Shown: positions 17,256 through 27,645 of the stretch, piece after piece
How positions within the stretch are numbered: position 1 is the first letter of the stretch
How the letters are laid out: each line of letters starts with the position of its first letter
Assembly: GCA_024225395.1 (NCBI GenBank)
Contig: JAAEMR010000061.1
Coordinates: 1-55,809, forward strand
Direction of reading: 5' to 3'
DNA from: Gammaproteobacteria bacterium
Lineage (GTDB): Bacteria; Pseudomonadota; Gammaproteobacteria; GCA-001735895
Length of the DNA stretch: 55,809 bases
Position numbers and translations under genes: made by a program
Notes under the pieces: model-generated
The model's database searches: none
Seen by the model: only the letters and a program-made list of their open reading frames with translations
What the model was told of the DNA's origin: nothing

Positions 17256-17568
17256 ATTTCTGTTTCAAGCCCTCTGTTGGCTTGGAACTCTCAGCCATCG
17301 TAGTGTGAGAAGTGTTGAATGATGATTCTTTTTGTTGCTCTCTCTTTTCTTCCTTCCATTGCTTCAATTGCGATTTGAAGTTGTTAAACTGAAAAAAAGG
17401 TTGTGGTTTTATCTCGGCCGATGTTTCCGGGTCTTTCTCGACAATATTTCCGAAAAGAGCCGTGGTATTAGAAGTAGAGTCATCATCTCCAAAAAAAATA
17501 CTATGAAATGCACAGGAAAATGCTGGTGAAGAAGCAAACAGAAAGAGTATTACAGTTAAAGATTTCAT
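17254..17568 (-). CDS. Small exported hypothetical protein
   Basis: A 104-residue product with a clear signal peptide (MKSLTVILFLFASSPAFS, cleavage about residue 18). The mature part starts CAFHSIFFGDDDSTSN and becomes hydrophilic and Lys/Gln/Glu-rich (QLKQWKEEKREQQKESS). There is no recognisable domain. If Cys19 is lipidated it would be a lipoprotein, but the PAFSC box is imperfect. The ribosome-binding site is weak and the C-terminus overlaps the IS110 remnant by two bases, so the end of the gene may have been replaced by the insertion. Confidence 0.45.
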   Translation of the reverse strand: MKSLTVILFLFASSPAFSCAFHSIFFGDDDSTSNTTALFGNIVEKDPETSAEIKPQPFFQFNNFKSQLKQWKEEKREQQKESSFNTSHTTMAESSKPTEGLKQK

Positions 17569-17795
17569 GATTTGCAGACTATCATATAATGGGAAAAACT
17601 ATAAGAAGAATAGATACAACTGTATCTATAAAGAAATAAATAACTGGACTATTTAATTGGACCACTTATAGACCAGTGTGAAAGAAAAAAGCTTCCCAAT
17701 GACTTTATTGTGAAGGGTTTATGGGTAAAGGAGAAAAGTGACAATGTTGCTAAGTGTTGCGACTGGCTGGACTAAATTTGGTGCTAAGTAGAAAT
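17569..17795. other. Non-coding gap before tRNA-Asn
   Basis: About 227 nt of AT-rich sequence with no supported gene or repeat. A promoter for the small exported protein (minus strand) could lie at its left end. Confidence 0.4.
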
Positions 17796-17828
17796 AAAAA
17801 AGGCCCTCATTACTGAAGGCCTTTTTTT
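17796..17828 (-). terminator. Terminator downstream of tRNA-Asn
   Basis: AAAAAAGGCC and GGCCTTTTTT flank a 12-nt loop. On the minus strand the T run follows directly after tRNA-Asn. Confidence 0.85.
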
Positions 17829-17831
17829 GTT

Positions 17832-17907
17832 TGGCTCCCCGACCCGGGCTCGAACCAGGGACCCAATGATTAACAGTCATTTGCTCTACCAACTGAGCTA
17901 TCGGGGA
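17832..17907 (-). tRNA. tRNA-Asn (anticodon GTT)
   Basis: On the minus strand the 76-nt cloverleaf starts TCCCCGATAGCTCAG, has anticodon loop CTGTTAA, T-arm GGTTCGAGCC and encoded CCA. The acceptor stem TCCCCGA/TCGGGGA is fully paired. Confidence 0.97.
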
Positions 17908-17965
17908 ATTGCGGAGCGTATGTTAATGGATAAGTTTTAAAACGGCAATAGGCTTTTTCTATTTT

Positions 17966-19150
17966 TTATGAAAAAACCTGACTTATTCTTTGCATAGCAC
18001 TTTGCAGATTTTGCATAGAGGTGGCAAATGATAATCTCATGTGTCCTGGTGAGCCAAAAGCTGAGCCTGGAACCAGTGCCACACCTACCTTATCGAGTAA
18101 TAGATTAGCCACTTCTACATCTGAATTGAGGTCGCTGCGTGAATCGATAAAGGGTTGTATATTAACGAAGCTATAAAATGTTCCGTCAGATGGCGTGCAA
18201 CTCATGTTTGGAATGGCGTCCACTGATTTAACCACAAAGTCATGCCTTTCTTTAAAGGCAGCTAACATGGTTTGAATGCAGGTTTGATCCCCGTTTAATG
18301 CTGCTACTGCGGCGGCCTGAGAAATAGAGCAGGGGTTTGAAGTACTTTGAGACTGGATCTTTTTCATTGCCTTGATGATATCTTCAGGACCCGCTGCATA
18401 CCCAATGCGCCAGCCCGTCATGGCATAGGCCTTGGAAACTCCATTTAACACCATGCAACGTCCGTACAGGTCACTACAGGCGTTTAAAATATTACTGAAA
18501 CCTTCATCATTCCAGATAATGTGTTCATACATATCATCGGTAACCACCAGAATGTCGGGGAATTCGAGTAAAACATCAGCAATGCTTTCAAGCTCTTTTT
18601 TGCTATACGCAACGCCGGAAGGGTTAGAGGGACTATTGATAACCAGCATGCGAGTTTTACTGGTTATAGCCTGCCTTAATGAATCGGCATCTATCTTGAA
18701 CTGTTGCTCTATTGTTGTTTGAATAATAACGGGTTTAGCTTCGGCCAGTATCACCATGTCGGGGTATGAAACCCAGTATGGAGCTGGGATTATGACTTCG
18801 TCACCTTTATTCAGTAATGCCTGGCACAAGTTATAAAAGCTTTGTTTGCCACCACTGGAAACGAGAATTTGTTCAGGTTTATATTGGAAACCGTTATCGC
18901 GTTCAAATTTATCGATAATTGCCTGTTTCATTTCGGCGGTACCATCAACAGCGGTATACTTCGTCTGGCCATTGTTAATAGCTTCTATGGCTGCCTGCTT
19001 GATATGTTCCGGCGTATCAAAATCGGGCTCTCCCGTTCCTAGTCCAATAATATCGCGACCCTGAGAGCGAAGTTGTGTGGCAAGTGCACTGACAGCCAGT
19101 GTAGGAGATGGTTTTATGGCATTAACTCGGTTTGATAAATCGTTAAACAC
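17966..19150 (-). CDS. Class I/II aminotransferase, aspartate aminotransferase type
   Basis: A 394-residue PLP enzyme of the subgroup Igamma aspartate/prephenate aminotransferases: [17 protein letters not shown] at 38-54, INSPSNPSG with Asn176, DDMYEH at 205-210, and the Schiff-base Lys240 in [16 protein letters not shown]. It transfers the amino group between aspartate (or similar) and 2-oxoglutarate in the cytoplasm. Family members may also act on prephenate, and sequence alone does not settle the substrate. It is divergent from uvrB, as in several gammaproteobacteria, with a shared promoter region of about 110 nt. Confidence 0.92.
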   Translation of the reverse strand: MFNDLSNRVNAIKPSPTLAVSALATQLRSQGRDIIGLGTGEPDFDTPEHIKQAAIEAINNGQTKYTAVDGTAEMKQAIIDKFERDNGFQYKPEQILVSSGGKQSFYNLCQALLNKGDEVIIPAPYWVSYPDMVILAEAKPVIIQTTIEQQFKIDADSLRQAITSKTRMLVINSPSNPSGVAYSKKELESIADVLLEFPDILVVTDDMYEHIIWNDEGFSNILNACSDLYGRCMVLNGVSKAYAMTGWRIGYAAGPEDIIKAMKKIQSQSTSNPCSISQAAAVAALNGDQTCIQTMLAAFKERHDFVVKSVDAIPNMSCTPSDGTFYSFVNIQPFIDSRSDLNSDVEVANLLLDKVGVALVPGSAFGSPGHMRLSFATSMQNLQSAMQRISQVFS

Positions 19151-19264
19151 TGTAGAATCCTGTTGTTGTCGGTAAAATTTATTCCCCTAGAATACTGGCA
19201 GAATTATCGCTGTAAAGCGTTTAATATGATTCAAATCAATTTTTTGCTAATACGGTTAAACGCT

Positions 19265-21271
19265 ATGTCCAAAGCATTTCAGCTGGTAACAGAATATACA
19301 CCTTCCGGTGATCAGCCACAGGCGATTGCAGAATTAAAAGAAGGTATTAATGATGGTTTGATGCATCAGACATTATTAGGCGTAACCGGTTCAGGAAAGA
19401 CCTTTACGATTGCGAATGTAATTGCAGACCTGCAACGTCCAGCCATTATCATGGCGCATAATAAAACGTTGGCTGCTCAGTTATATGGAGAAATGAAAGA
19501 ATTTTTCCCGAATAACTCCGTGCAGTACTTTGTTTCTTATTATGATTATTATCAGCCCGAAGCCTATGTTGCAGCCTCGGATACTTTCATCGAAAAAGAT
19601 GCCTCGATAAACGAACATATTGAACAGATGAGATTGTCTGCGACAAAATCGTTAATCGAAAGAAAGGATACTATCCTGGTTGCATCCGTATCCGCAATCT
19701 ATGGTCTGGGCGACCCGGAATCCTATCTAAAAATGTTACTGCACATGGTGATTGGAGATCAGATAGATCAACGCAAAATTCTAAGACGGCTGGCTGAATT
19801 GCAATACACAAGAAATGATGTGGAGCTTAAACGGGGTACTTATCGAGTGCGCGGTGAAGTTATTGATATTCATCCTGCGGATTCTGAGAGAGAAGCCGTG
19901 CGCATTGAATTATTCGATAGTGAAGTCGAACAGTTAAGTCATTTTGATCCATTGACCGGTGAAATACTCAAGCGGGTCAAACGCATTACGGTTTACCCGA
20001 AAACGCATTACGTAACGCCGCGTGAAAAAATTCTCGAATCGCTAGAGGAAATTAAAGTTGAATTGCAGGTACGACTGGCTCAATTGACTGAACTGAATAA
20101 ACTGGTAGAGGCGCAGCGTCTAGAGCAACGTGTGAATTATGATATGGAAATGATGCTGGAACTGGGTTACTGCAGTGGTATCGAAAACTATTCGCGTTAC
20201 CTGTCCGGGCGAGAGCCGGGTGAAGCACCGCCGACCTTATTTGAATACTTGCCGGATGATGCGTTGTTATTCATCGATGAGAGCCATGTCAGTATTCCAC
20301 AAATTGGGGGCATGTACAAAGGAGATCGGTCGCGCAAGGAAACGCTGGTTGAATATGGCTTTAGGCTACCTTCTGCTCTGGATAACAGGCCGTTACGTTT
20401 TGAAGAATTTGAGGCGCTTGCTCCACAGGCGGTGTTTGTGTCGGCAACGCCTGGCAAGTATGAAGATGAGTATAGCGGAGCCGTAGTTGAACAGGTGGTG
20501 AGGCCGACAGGGCTTGTTGATCCGGTGATAGAAATTAAACCTGCAACGACCCAGGTTGATGATTTATTATCCGAAATAAATACACGGGTAGAGCTGCAGG
20601 AACGAGTTCTTGTGACAACGCTCACCAAGCGAATGTCAGAAGATTTGACCGAATATCTGGCGGAGCATGGGGTTAGGGTTAGATATTTGCACTCGGATAT
20701 CGACACCGTAGAACGTATGGAAATCATCAGGGATTTACGTCTTGGAGAGTTTGATGTGCTGGTTGGCATCAATTTACTCAGGGAGGGACTGGACATGCCC
20801 GAAGTTTCACTGGTTGCTATTCTTGATGCCGATAAAGAAGGCTTTCTGCGTTCAGACCGATCTTTGATTCAAACGATGGGGCGCGCAGCCAGAAACGTGA
20901 GTGGCAAGGCTATTTTGTATGCTGATAAGATCACTGGTTCTATGCAGCGTGCGATAGAAGAAACTGAAAGAAGGCGGGAAAAGCAGCTTGAATACAACAA
21001 GCGTCATGGAATAACGCCTAAGGGCATTGTTAAAAATATTACCGATGTAATGGATATGGGGCAGGGATCTGTGACTAGCAGAAAGTTTGCCAAAGTTGCT
21101 GAAGAGCAGGCTGATTACCATTCTTTATCCGCGAAGCAGTTAAAAGCCAAATTGAAGCAAATGGATAACAAAATGTATGAACATGCCCGTAACCTGGAGT
21201 TTGAAGAAGCGGCTGGAGTTAGAGATGAAATTGAAAATTTGAAAAAAATCCACTATTTAGAAGAAGCTTAA
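19265..21271 (+). CDS. uvrB: UvrABC excinuclease subunit B
   Basis: UvrB receives damaged DNA from UvrA, verifies the lesion and recruits UvrC in nucleotide excision repair. Starting at the ATG at 19265 gives 668 residues beginning [20 protein letters not shown], the family norm (E. coli 673). An upstream in-frame extension to 19163 is non-conserved. Walker A GVTGSGKT is at 39-46. The beta-hairpin region includes [13 protein letters not shown], helicase motifs include [10 protein letters not shown] and QTMGRAARN, and the C-terminal UVR domain includes [19 protein letters not shown]. The ribosome-binding site is weak. Confidence 0.97.
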   Translation: MSKAFQLVTEYTPSGDQPQAIAELKEGINDGLMHQTLLGVTGSGKTFTIANVIADLQRPAIIMAHNKTLAAQLYGEMKEFFPNNSVQYFVSYYDYYQPEAYVAASDTFIEKDASINEHIEQMRLSATKSLIERKDTILVASVSAIYGLGDPESYLKMLLHMVIGDQIDQRKILRRLAELQYTRNDVELKRGTYRVRGEVIDIHPADSEREAVRIELFDSEVEQLSHFDPLTGEILKRVKRITVYPKTHYVTPREKILESLEEIKVELQVRLAQLTELNKLVEAQRLEQRVNYDMEMMLELGYCSGIENYSRYLSGREPGEAPPTLFEYLPDDALLFIDESHVSIPQIGGMYKGDRSRKETLVEYGFRLPSALDNRPLRFEEFEALAPQAVFVSATPGKYEDEYSGAVVEQVVRPTGLVDPVIEIKPATTQVDDLLSEINTRVELQERVLVTTLTKRMSEDLTEYLAEHGVRVRYLHSDIDTVERMEIIRDLRLGEFDVLVGINLLREGLDMPEVSLVAILDADKEGFLRSDRSLIQTMGRAARNVSGKAILYADKITGSMQRAIEETERRREKQLEYNKRHGITPKGIVKNITDVMDMGQGSVTSRKFAKVAEEQADYHSLSAKQLKAKLKQMDNKMYEHARNLEFEEAAGVRDEIENLKKIHYLEEA

Positions 21272-21466
21272 GGCATCCTTTTGATCTCTTTTTGTGTAAA
21301 AAAAACCTATAAAAATTATTATAAAACAAAAAGATAAAAATATAAGCTGAAAAAATTATATCAAAATAATTATTCCTTACATAAAGTATAGAAAAATAAA
21401 ATTAAATGAATTAACATTCCGCTGATATTTATAACAATCTCAGCTGAATCTGTATAAAAGCTGACA

Positions 21467-21495
21467 TTGACATGGTCGATGTGCTTTGTTTTAAC
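21467..21495 (+). promoter_or_regulatory. Putative promoter of the SQR-like gene
   Basis: A perfect -35 hexamer TTGACA (21467-21472) is followed after 17 nt by TTTAAC (21490-21495), a 4/6 match to the -10 box. The downstream gene has an ideal AGGAGG site at 21554-21559. Sequence upstream in the gap (21272-21460) is very AT-rich with no other feature. Confidence 0.45.
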
Positions 21496-21554
21496 GATTC
21501 ATACTGAGAATAGACCCACATAACAATATTAAATAATCACTATCACTAACTTAG

Positions 21555-22835
<1,281 letters not shown>

Positions 22836-22860
22836 TCCTTAACCAGTCGCAGAATTTAAG

Positions 22861-22889
22861 GCAGTCTCAAATGAGGCTGCTTTTTTTTG
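22861..22889 (+). terminator. Terminator of the SQR-like gene
   Basis: GCAGTCTC pairs with GAGGCTGC (one G-T pair) around loop AAAT, followed by eight T. The 200 nt between this and tRNA-Val show no further feature. Confidence 0.9.
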
Positions 22890-23097
22890 CCCTGAACATA
22901 TGCCCCTGGTCTAATATTTTCACTGCACCAGAAACTCACCCTCATGATGAGGCTAAGATGTTAGAACTATATTTCTTCTAACCTCAGGGTTAGATCGGGA
23001 AGTGAAGGGAAGGAAGTGCTTGAAAGTCCTGTAATTAAAGGCTCAAAGCAGTGTTGATTAATGCGTTTTCTTCTATATAATACGCAGCCTGATTTAT

Positions 23098-23174
23098 AGG
23101 CACGTAGCTCAGTTGGTTAGAGCACCACCTTGACATGGTGGGGGTCGGTGGTTCGAATCCACTCGCGCCTACCA
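23098..23174 (+). tRNA. tRNA-Val (anticodon GAC)
   Basis: The 77-nt cloverleaf has D-arm GCTCAGTTGGTTAGAGC, anticodon loop TTGACAT, T-arm TGGTTCGAATCCA and encoded CCA. The acceptor stem AGGCACG/CGCGCCT has an A-C mismatch at the fifth pair, where a G-C pair would be expected. Confidence 0.95.
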
Positions 23175-23196
23175 ATTTTATATTGGTATGTAAATT

Positions 23197-23273
23197 TTCA
23201 CCACGAAGCACACGAAGCACACGAAGATGGTATCTGATTTCACTCCTTCGTGCACTTCGTGTGCTTCGTGGTT
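23197..23273. repeat. CACGAAG inverted element, copy 6 (compact)
   Basis: This is the shortest and most regular copy. TTCACCACGAAGCACACGAAG plus CACACGAAG (23197-23226) is followed after an 18-nt centre by CCTTCGTGCACTTCGTGTG and CTTCGTGG (23244-23272). It sits 22 nt after tRNA-Val and 86 nt before thrS. Confidence 0.88.
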
Positions 23274-23359
23274 AATAGACTTTAATTGAGTTCCCGGAAA
23301 CTCGATTTTGATTAAACATGTGGCCTTTGGTATTGGTCACCACTGATGCAGGAATCAAT

Positions 23360-25255
23360 ATGCCACAAATAACTCTCCCTGACGGTTCTGTCCGTAATTT
23401 CGATCAATCCGTTTCTGTAATGGATGTTGCAACTGATATTGGCCCCGGTCTTGCAAAAGCTACTTTAGCTGGCAAAGTTGACGGTAACCTGGTTGATGCC
23501 TCATTTATCATGGAATCTGATTCTGAACTGGCAATCATAACCAGTCGTGATGAAGAAGCGCTAGAGCTTATGCGTCATGATGCGGCTCATGTTATGGCTC
23601 AGGCGGTGCAGGAGCTGTTCCCGGGCACACAGGTGACTATCGGCCCATCCATAGAAAATGGCTTTTATTACGATTTTGCGCGTGAAGAAGCGTTCACTCC
23701 TGAAGACCTTATTAAAATCGAACAACGTATGCATGAAATTGTAAAACGTGATTTGCCTATCGTGCGTGAAGTGATGGACAGGGATAATGCAAAAAATGCA
23801 TTCGCTGATCTGGGTGAGAAATATAAAGTCGAAATTATCAATGACATTATTGCAGAGGGTGAAGAGGTTTCAATTTATCGGCAGGGCGACTGGTTTGATG
23901 TTTGTCGTGGCCCGCATTTACCTTCTACCGGTAAGCTGGGTAAAGGCTTTAAGTTAATGAAGCTGGCCGGAGCCTACTGGCGTGGTGATTCAAATAATGA
24001 AATGCTGCAGAGAATTTATGGCACCGCCTGGCCAGATAAAAAACAGTTAAATGCTTATCTGCATCGTCTGGAAGAAGCTGAGAAGCGTGACCATCGACGC
24101 ATTGGTAAGAAAATGGATTTATTCCATATTCAGGAAGAAGCGCCGGGTGAAATTTTCTGGCACGACAAGGGTTGGACTATTTACCAGACTATTCAACAGT
24201 ACATGCGTGAAAAGCAACGTGAGTACGGCTATCAGGAAATTAATACTCCCCAGGTTGTTGATTTTTCACTTTGGGAAAAGTCAGGTCATGCGGCCAAATT
24301 CAGTGATGATATGTTTACCCTGGAAGCTGAGGGCCGGCAATTTGCTATCAAACCGATGAACTGTCCCTGTCATATTCAGGTGTTTAATCAGGGCTTGAAA
24401 AGCTATCGTGATCTACCGCTAAGACTTGCCGAATTTGGATCCTGTCATCGAAATGAAATGTCAGGTGCGTTACATGGATTGATGCGTGTGCGTGCATTTG
24501 TTCAGGATGATGCGCATATTTTCTGTACTGAAGATCAAATTCAGAGCGAAGTTTCTGATTTCATGGATTTTCTACACGAAGTGTATGAGGCTTTTGGCTT
24601 TACAGAAATTATTTATCGTTTATCAACGCGTCCAGAAAATCGTGTGGGTACTGATGAAGACTGGGGTAAGGCTGAAAAAGCATTAGCGGAAGCGATGGAT
24701 GCAAAGCAACTTGACTGGGATGAGTTACCGGGTGAAGGGGCTTTTTATGGGCCTAAGATCGAGTTTACGTTAAAAGACTGTATTGGACGTGAATGGCAAT
24801 GTGGAACTATTCAGGTGGATTTTTCGATGCCCGGAAGACTGGATGCACAATATGTAGATGAAGATGGTTTGCGTCAGATTCCGGTTATGTTGCACCGGGC
24901 TATTCTGGGCTCATTCGAACGATTCATTGGAATTTTGATTGAGCAACACGAAGGCAAAATGCCGTTCTGGTTGGCACCTGTTCAGGCTGTTTTAATCAAT
25001 ATTACGGACAAACAGGCTGGATATTCGAAAAAAATTGAGAAAATGCTCAAAAAACAGGGCATTAGGGTCATTTCTGACTTGAGAAACGAAAAGATCGGCT
25101 TTAAAATTCGCGAGCACACTTTGCAGCGTATCCCTTTTCTTCTGGTAACAGGTGACAGGGAGATGGAAAATGGTGAAGTTTCGGTTCGAACTCAAAGTGG
25201 TGAAGACCTGGGTAGCATGACTATTGACAGTTTTATTGCCCTCGATAAAACCTGA
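23360..25255 (+). CDS. thrS: Threonyl-tRNA synthetase
   Basis: A class II synthetase (631 residues) that attaches threonine to tRNA-Thr and edits Ser-tRNA-Thr. The ATG at 23360 ([14 protein letters not shown]) has AGGA just upstream; the frame also opens at 23318 but that extension is not conserved. Domains: TGS (about 1-60), editing domain with [20 protein letters not shown] (from about residue 73), catalytic core with Zn-site NCPCH and motif 2 around [19 protein letters not shown], and a C-terminal anticodon-binding domain (about 535-631). It heads the translation cluster. Confidence 0.97.
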   Translation: MPQITLPDGSVRNFDQSVSVMDVATDIGPGLAKATLAGKVDGNLVDASFIMESDSELAIITSRDEEALELMRHDAAHVMAQAVQELFPGTQVTIGPSIENGFYYDFAREEAFTPEDLIKIEQRMHEIVKRDLPIVREVMDRDNAKNAFADLGEKYKVEIINDIIAEGEEVSIYRQGDWFDVCRGPHLPSTGKLGKGFKLMKLAGAYWRGDSNNEMLQRIYGTAWPDKKQLNAYLHRLEEAEKRDHRRIGKKMDLFHIQEEAPGEIFWHDKGWTIYQTIQQYMREKQREYGYQEINTPQVVDFSLWEKSGHAAKFSDDMFTLEAEGRQFAIKPMNCPCHIQVFNQGLKSYRDLPLRLAEFGSCHRNEMSGALHGLMRVRAFVQDDAHIFCTEDQIQSEVSDFMDFLHEVYEAFGFTEIIYRLSTRPENRVGTDEDWGKAEKALAEAMDAKQLDWDELPGEGAFYGPKIEFTLKDCIGREWQCGTIQVDFSMPGRLDAQYVDEDGLRQIPVMLHRAILGSFERFIGILIEQHEGKMPFWLAPVQAVLINITDKQAGYSKKIEKMLKKQGIRVISDLRNEKIGFKIREHTLQRIPFLLVTGDREMENGEVSVRTQSGEDLGSMTIDSFIALDKT

Positions 25256-25304
25256 TTTGAGAAGTTCGAGTTAATTTTGTTGAAATTGTTGGAGGAGTAT
25301 TCCA

Positions 25305-25823
25305 ATCGCAGATGATAAACAAGCTCGTTTAAACGACGAGATACGAGTTCCTGAAGTCCGTTTGATCGATCAGGATGGTGAACAGCAGGGTATTGTTAAA
25401 ATACAGGAAGCACTACAGTTAGCTGTAGATGTAGATCTGGATCTGGTGGAAATCGTTCCAAACTCGAAGCCACCTGTGTGCCGTTTAATGGATTACGGTA
25501 AATTCAAGTTTCAGCAAAAGAAAAAGTTGCATGATCAGCGCAAAAAACAGCGCCAGGTTCAAATTAAGGAAATCAAGTTCAGGCCTGGTACTGAAAAAGG
25601 TGATTATGATGTGAAAATCAGAAAGCTTACCGAATTCCTGGAAGTTGGTGATAGAGCGAAAGTCACTGTTCGATTTCGTGGCCGGGAAATGGCCCATATG
25701 GAAATAGGACGTGATTTGCTTAAACGAGTTGGCGAAGATTTAAAAGAAATAGCAACTGTGGATCAGTATCCACAGTCACAGGGACGCCAGATGACTATGT
25801 TACTGGTGCCCAAAAAGAAATAA
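25305..25823 (+). CDS. infC: Translation initiation factor IF-3, non-AUG start
   Basis: IF-3 binds the 30S subunit and proofreads start-codon choice. The conserved N-terminus ADDKQARLNDEIRVPEVRLI lies entirely upstream of the first ATG/GTG/TTG in frame (a TTG at 25362), and an in-frame stop at 25281 closes the frame. The only possible starts are ATC at 25305, with GGAGGAG 7 nt upstream, or ATT at 25299, which is too close to that site. I choose 25305 (172 residues); 25299 would give 174. Rare AUU/AUC starts on infC allow autoregulation by IF-3 in other bacteria. The C-terminal domain includes DYGKFKFQQKKK and KEIKFRPGTEKGDYDVK. Confidence 0.9.
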   Translation: MADDKQARLNDEIRVPEVRLIDQDGEQQGIVKIQEALQLAVDVDLDLVEIVPNSKPPVCRLMDYGKFKFQQKKKLHDQRKKQRQVQIKEIKFRPGTEKGDYDVKIRKLTEFLEVGDRAKVTVRFRGREMAHMEIGRDLLKRVGEDLKEIATVDQYPQSQGRQMTMLLVPKKK

Positions 25824-25862
25824 CAGGTTCAATTGTTAAGTTCAATCTAAACAGTTGATTGT

Positions 25863-25931
25863 TATAATGTTAGCGAAATTTAGCTAACGACGTATACCCG
25901 AAGACGCAGACTCCGGCGTCCAGGGTTTTTT
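25863..25931 (+). promoter_or_regulatory. Candidate promoter and attenuator leader of rpmI-rplT
   Basis: A consensus TATAAT (25863-25868) is followed by a small hairpin GTTAGC/GCTAAC (25869-25888). A larger stem follows, CCC..GACGC and GCGTC..GGG (25897-25925), then six T. The last is a Rho-independent terminator shape located before, not after, the rpmI gene. The -35 box is unclear. The layout resembles ribosomal-protein leader attenuators; which protein would control it is unknown. Confidence 0.55.
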
Positions 25932-25965
25932 ATTGTGTTTTTTAATTATCGAACGGGAGTTTGAA

Positions 25966-26163
25966 ATGCCAAAAATTAAATCGTGTCGAGGTGCTTCCAA
26001 GCGCTTCAAACGTAATGCGGCGGGCAACTATAAAAGAGGCCAGTCTCATTTACGTCATATTCTCACTAAAAAGAGCAGTAAGCGTAAGCGCCAGTTAGGT
26101 GACATGCTTGAAGTTGATGCTAATGATGTACGTCAGGTACGTCGTCTTTTACCTTATTCATAG
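25966..26163 (+). CDS. rpmI: 50S ribosomal protein L35
   Basis: A 65-residue, very basic protein matching L35 from start to end: MPKIKSCRGASKRFKRNAAG, then LTKKSSKRKRQLG. The ATG at 25966 has GGGAG 7 nt upstream; the longer frame from 25933 is not conserved. It belongs to the infC-rpmI-rplT block and is separated from infC by the leader described above. rplT follows after 9 nt. Confidence 0.96.
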   Translation: MPKIKSCRGASKRFKRNAAGNYKRGQSHLRHILTKKSSKRKRQLGDMLEVDANDVRQVRRLLPYS

Positions 26164-26172
26164 GAGTGAGAA

Positions 26173-26541
26173 ATGCCTAGAGTAAAACGTGGTGTACAAG
26201 CACATGCCAGTCATAAAAAAGTGCTAGATAAAGCTAAAGGTTACCGTGGTGCCCGTAGCAGAGTATTTCGTGTAGCTAAACAGGCTGTTACTAAAGCCGG
26301 TCAATACCAGTATCGCGACCGCAAGCAGAGAAAACGTCAATTCCGTACTTTATGGATTGCCCGTATTAATGCGGCTGCGCGTGAAAATGGACTGTCTTAC
26401 AGTGTTTTCATGAATGGATTGAAAAAAGCAGGCATCGAAGTGGATCGTAAAGTACTGGCTGACATAGCTGTATTTGATAAGCCCGCCTTTACTGTTATGG
26501 TTGAAAAAGCCAAAGCAGGTCTGGAAGCCACTGCTGCTTAA
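26173..26541 (+). CDS. rplT: 50S ribosomal protein L20
   Basis: L20 is an early-assembly 23S rRNA-binding protein that in several bacteria also represses its own operon. The 122 residues carry [20 protein letters not shown] at the N-terminus, the [20 protein letters not shown] core and [20 protein letters not shown] at the C-terminal domain. The start has GGAGTGAGAA upstream. A hairpin follows before pheS. Confidence 0.97.
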   Translation: MPRVKRGVQAHASHKKVLDKAKGYRGARSRVFRVAKQAVTKAGQYQYRDRKQRKRQFRTLWIARINAAARENGLSYSVFMNGLKKAGIEVDRKVLADIAVFDKPAFTVMVEKAKAGLEATAA

Positions 26542-26549
26542 TCAGTATC

Positions 26550-26579
26550 AATAACGGGCACTTTTCAGTGCCCGTTATT
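26550..26579 (+). terminator. Perfect hairpin between rplT and pheS
   Basis: AATAACGGGCAC pairs perfectly with GTGCCCGTTATT around loop TTTTCA. The downstream sequence is ACCCCCTTATTT rather than a T run, so it is a weak terminator, an RNA-processing signal or a pheST leader element. Confidence 0.6.
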
Positions 26580-26601
26580 ACCCCCTTATTTATCAACGTG
26601 A

Positions 26602-27630
<1,029 letters not shown>

Positions 27631-27645
27631 GTCAGGGCTCGTATT

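Noticed and set aside
17040-17303. Independent gene in the IS110 remnant
   Set aside because: It is the middle of a transposase lacking start, catalytic end and inverted repeats.
25362-25823. infC starting at the TTG at 25362
   Set aside because: It would remove the conserved ADDKQARLNDEIRVPEV part of IF-3.
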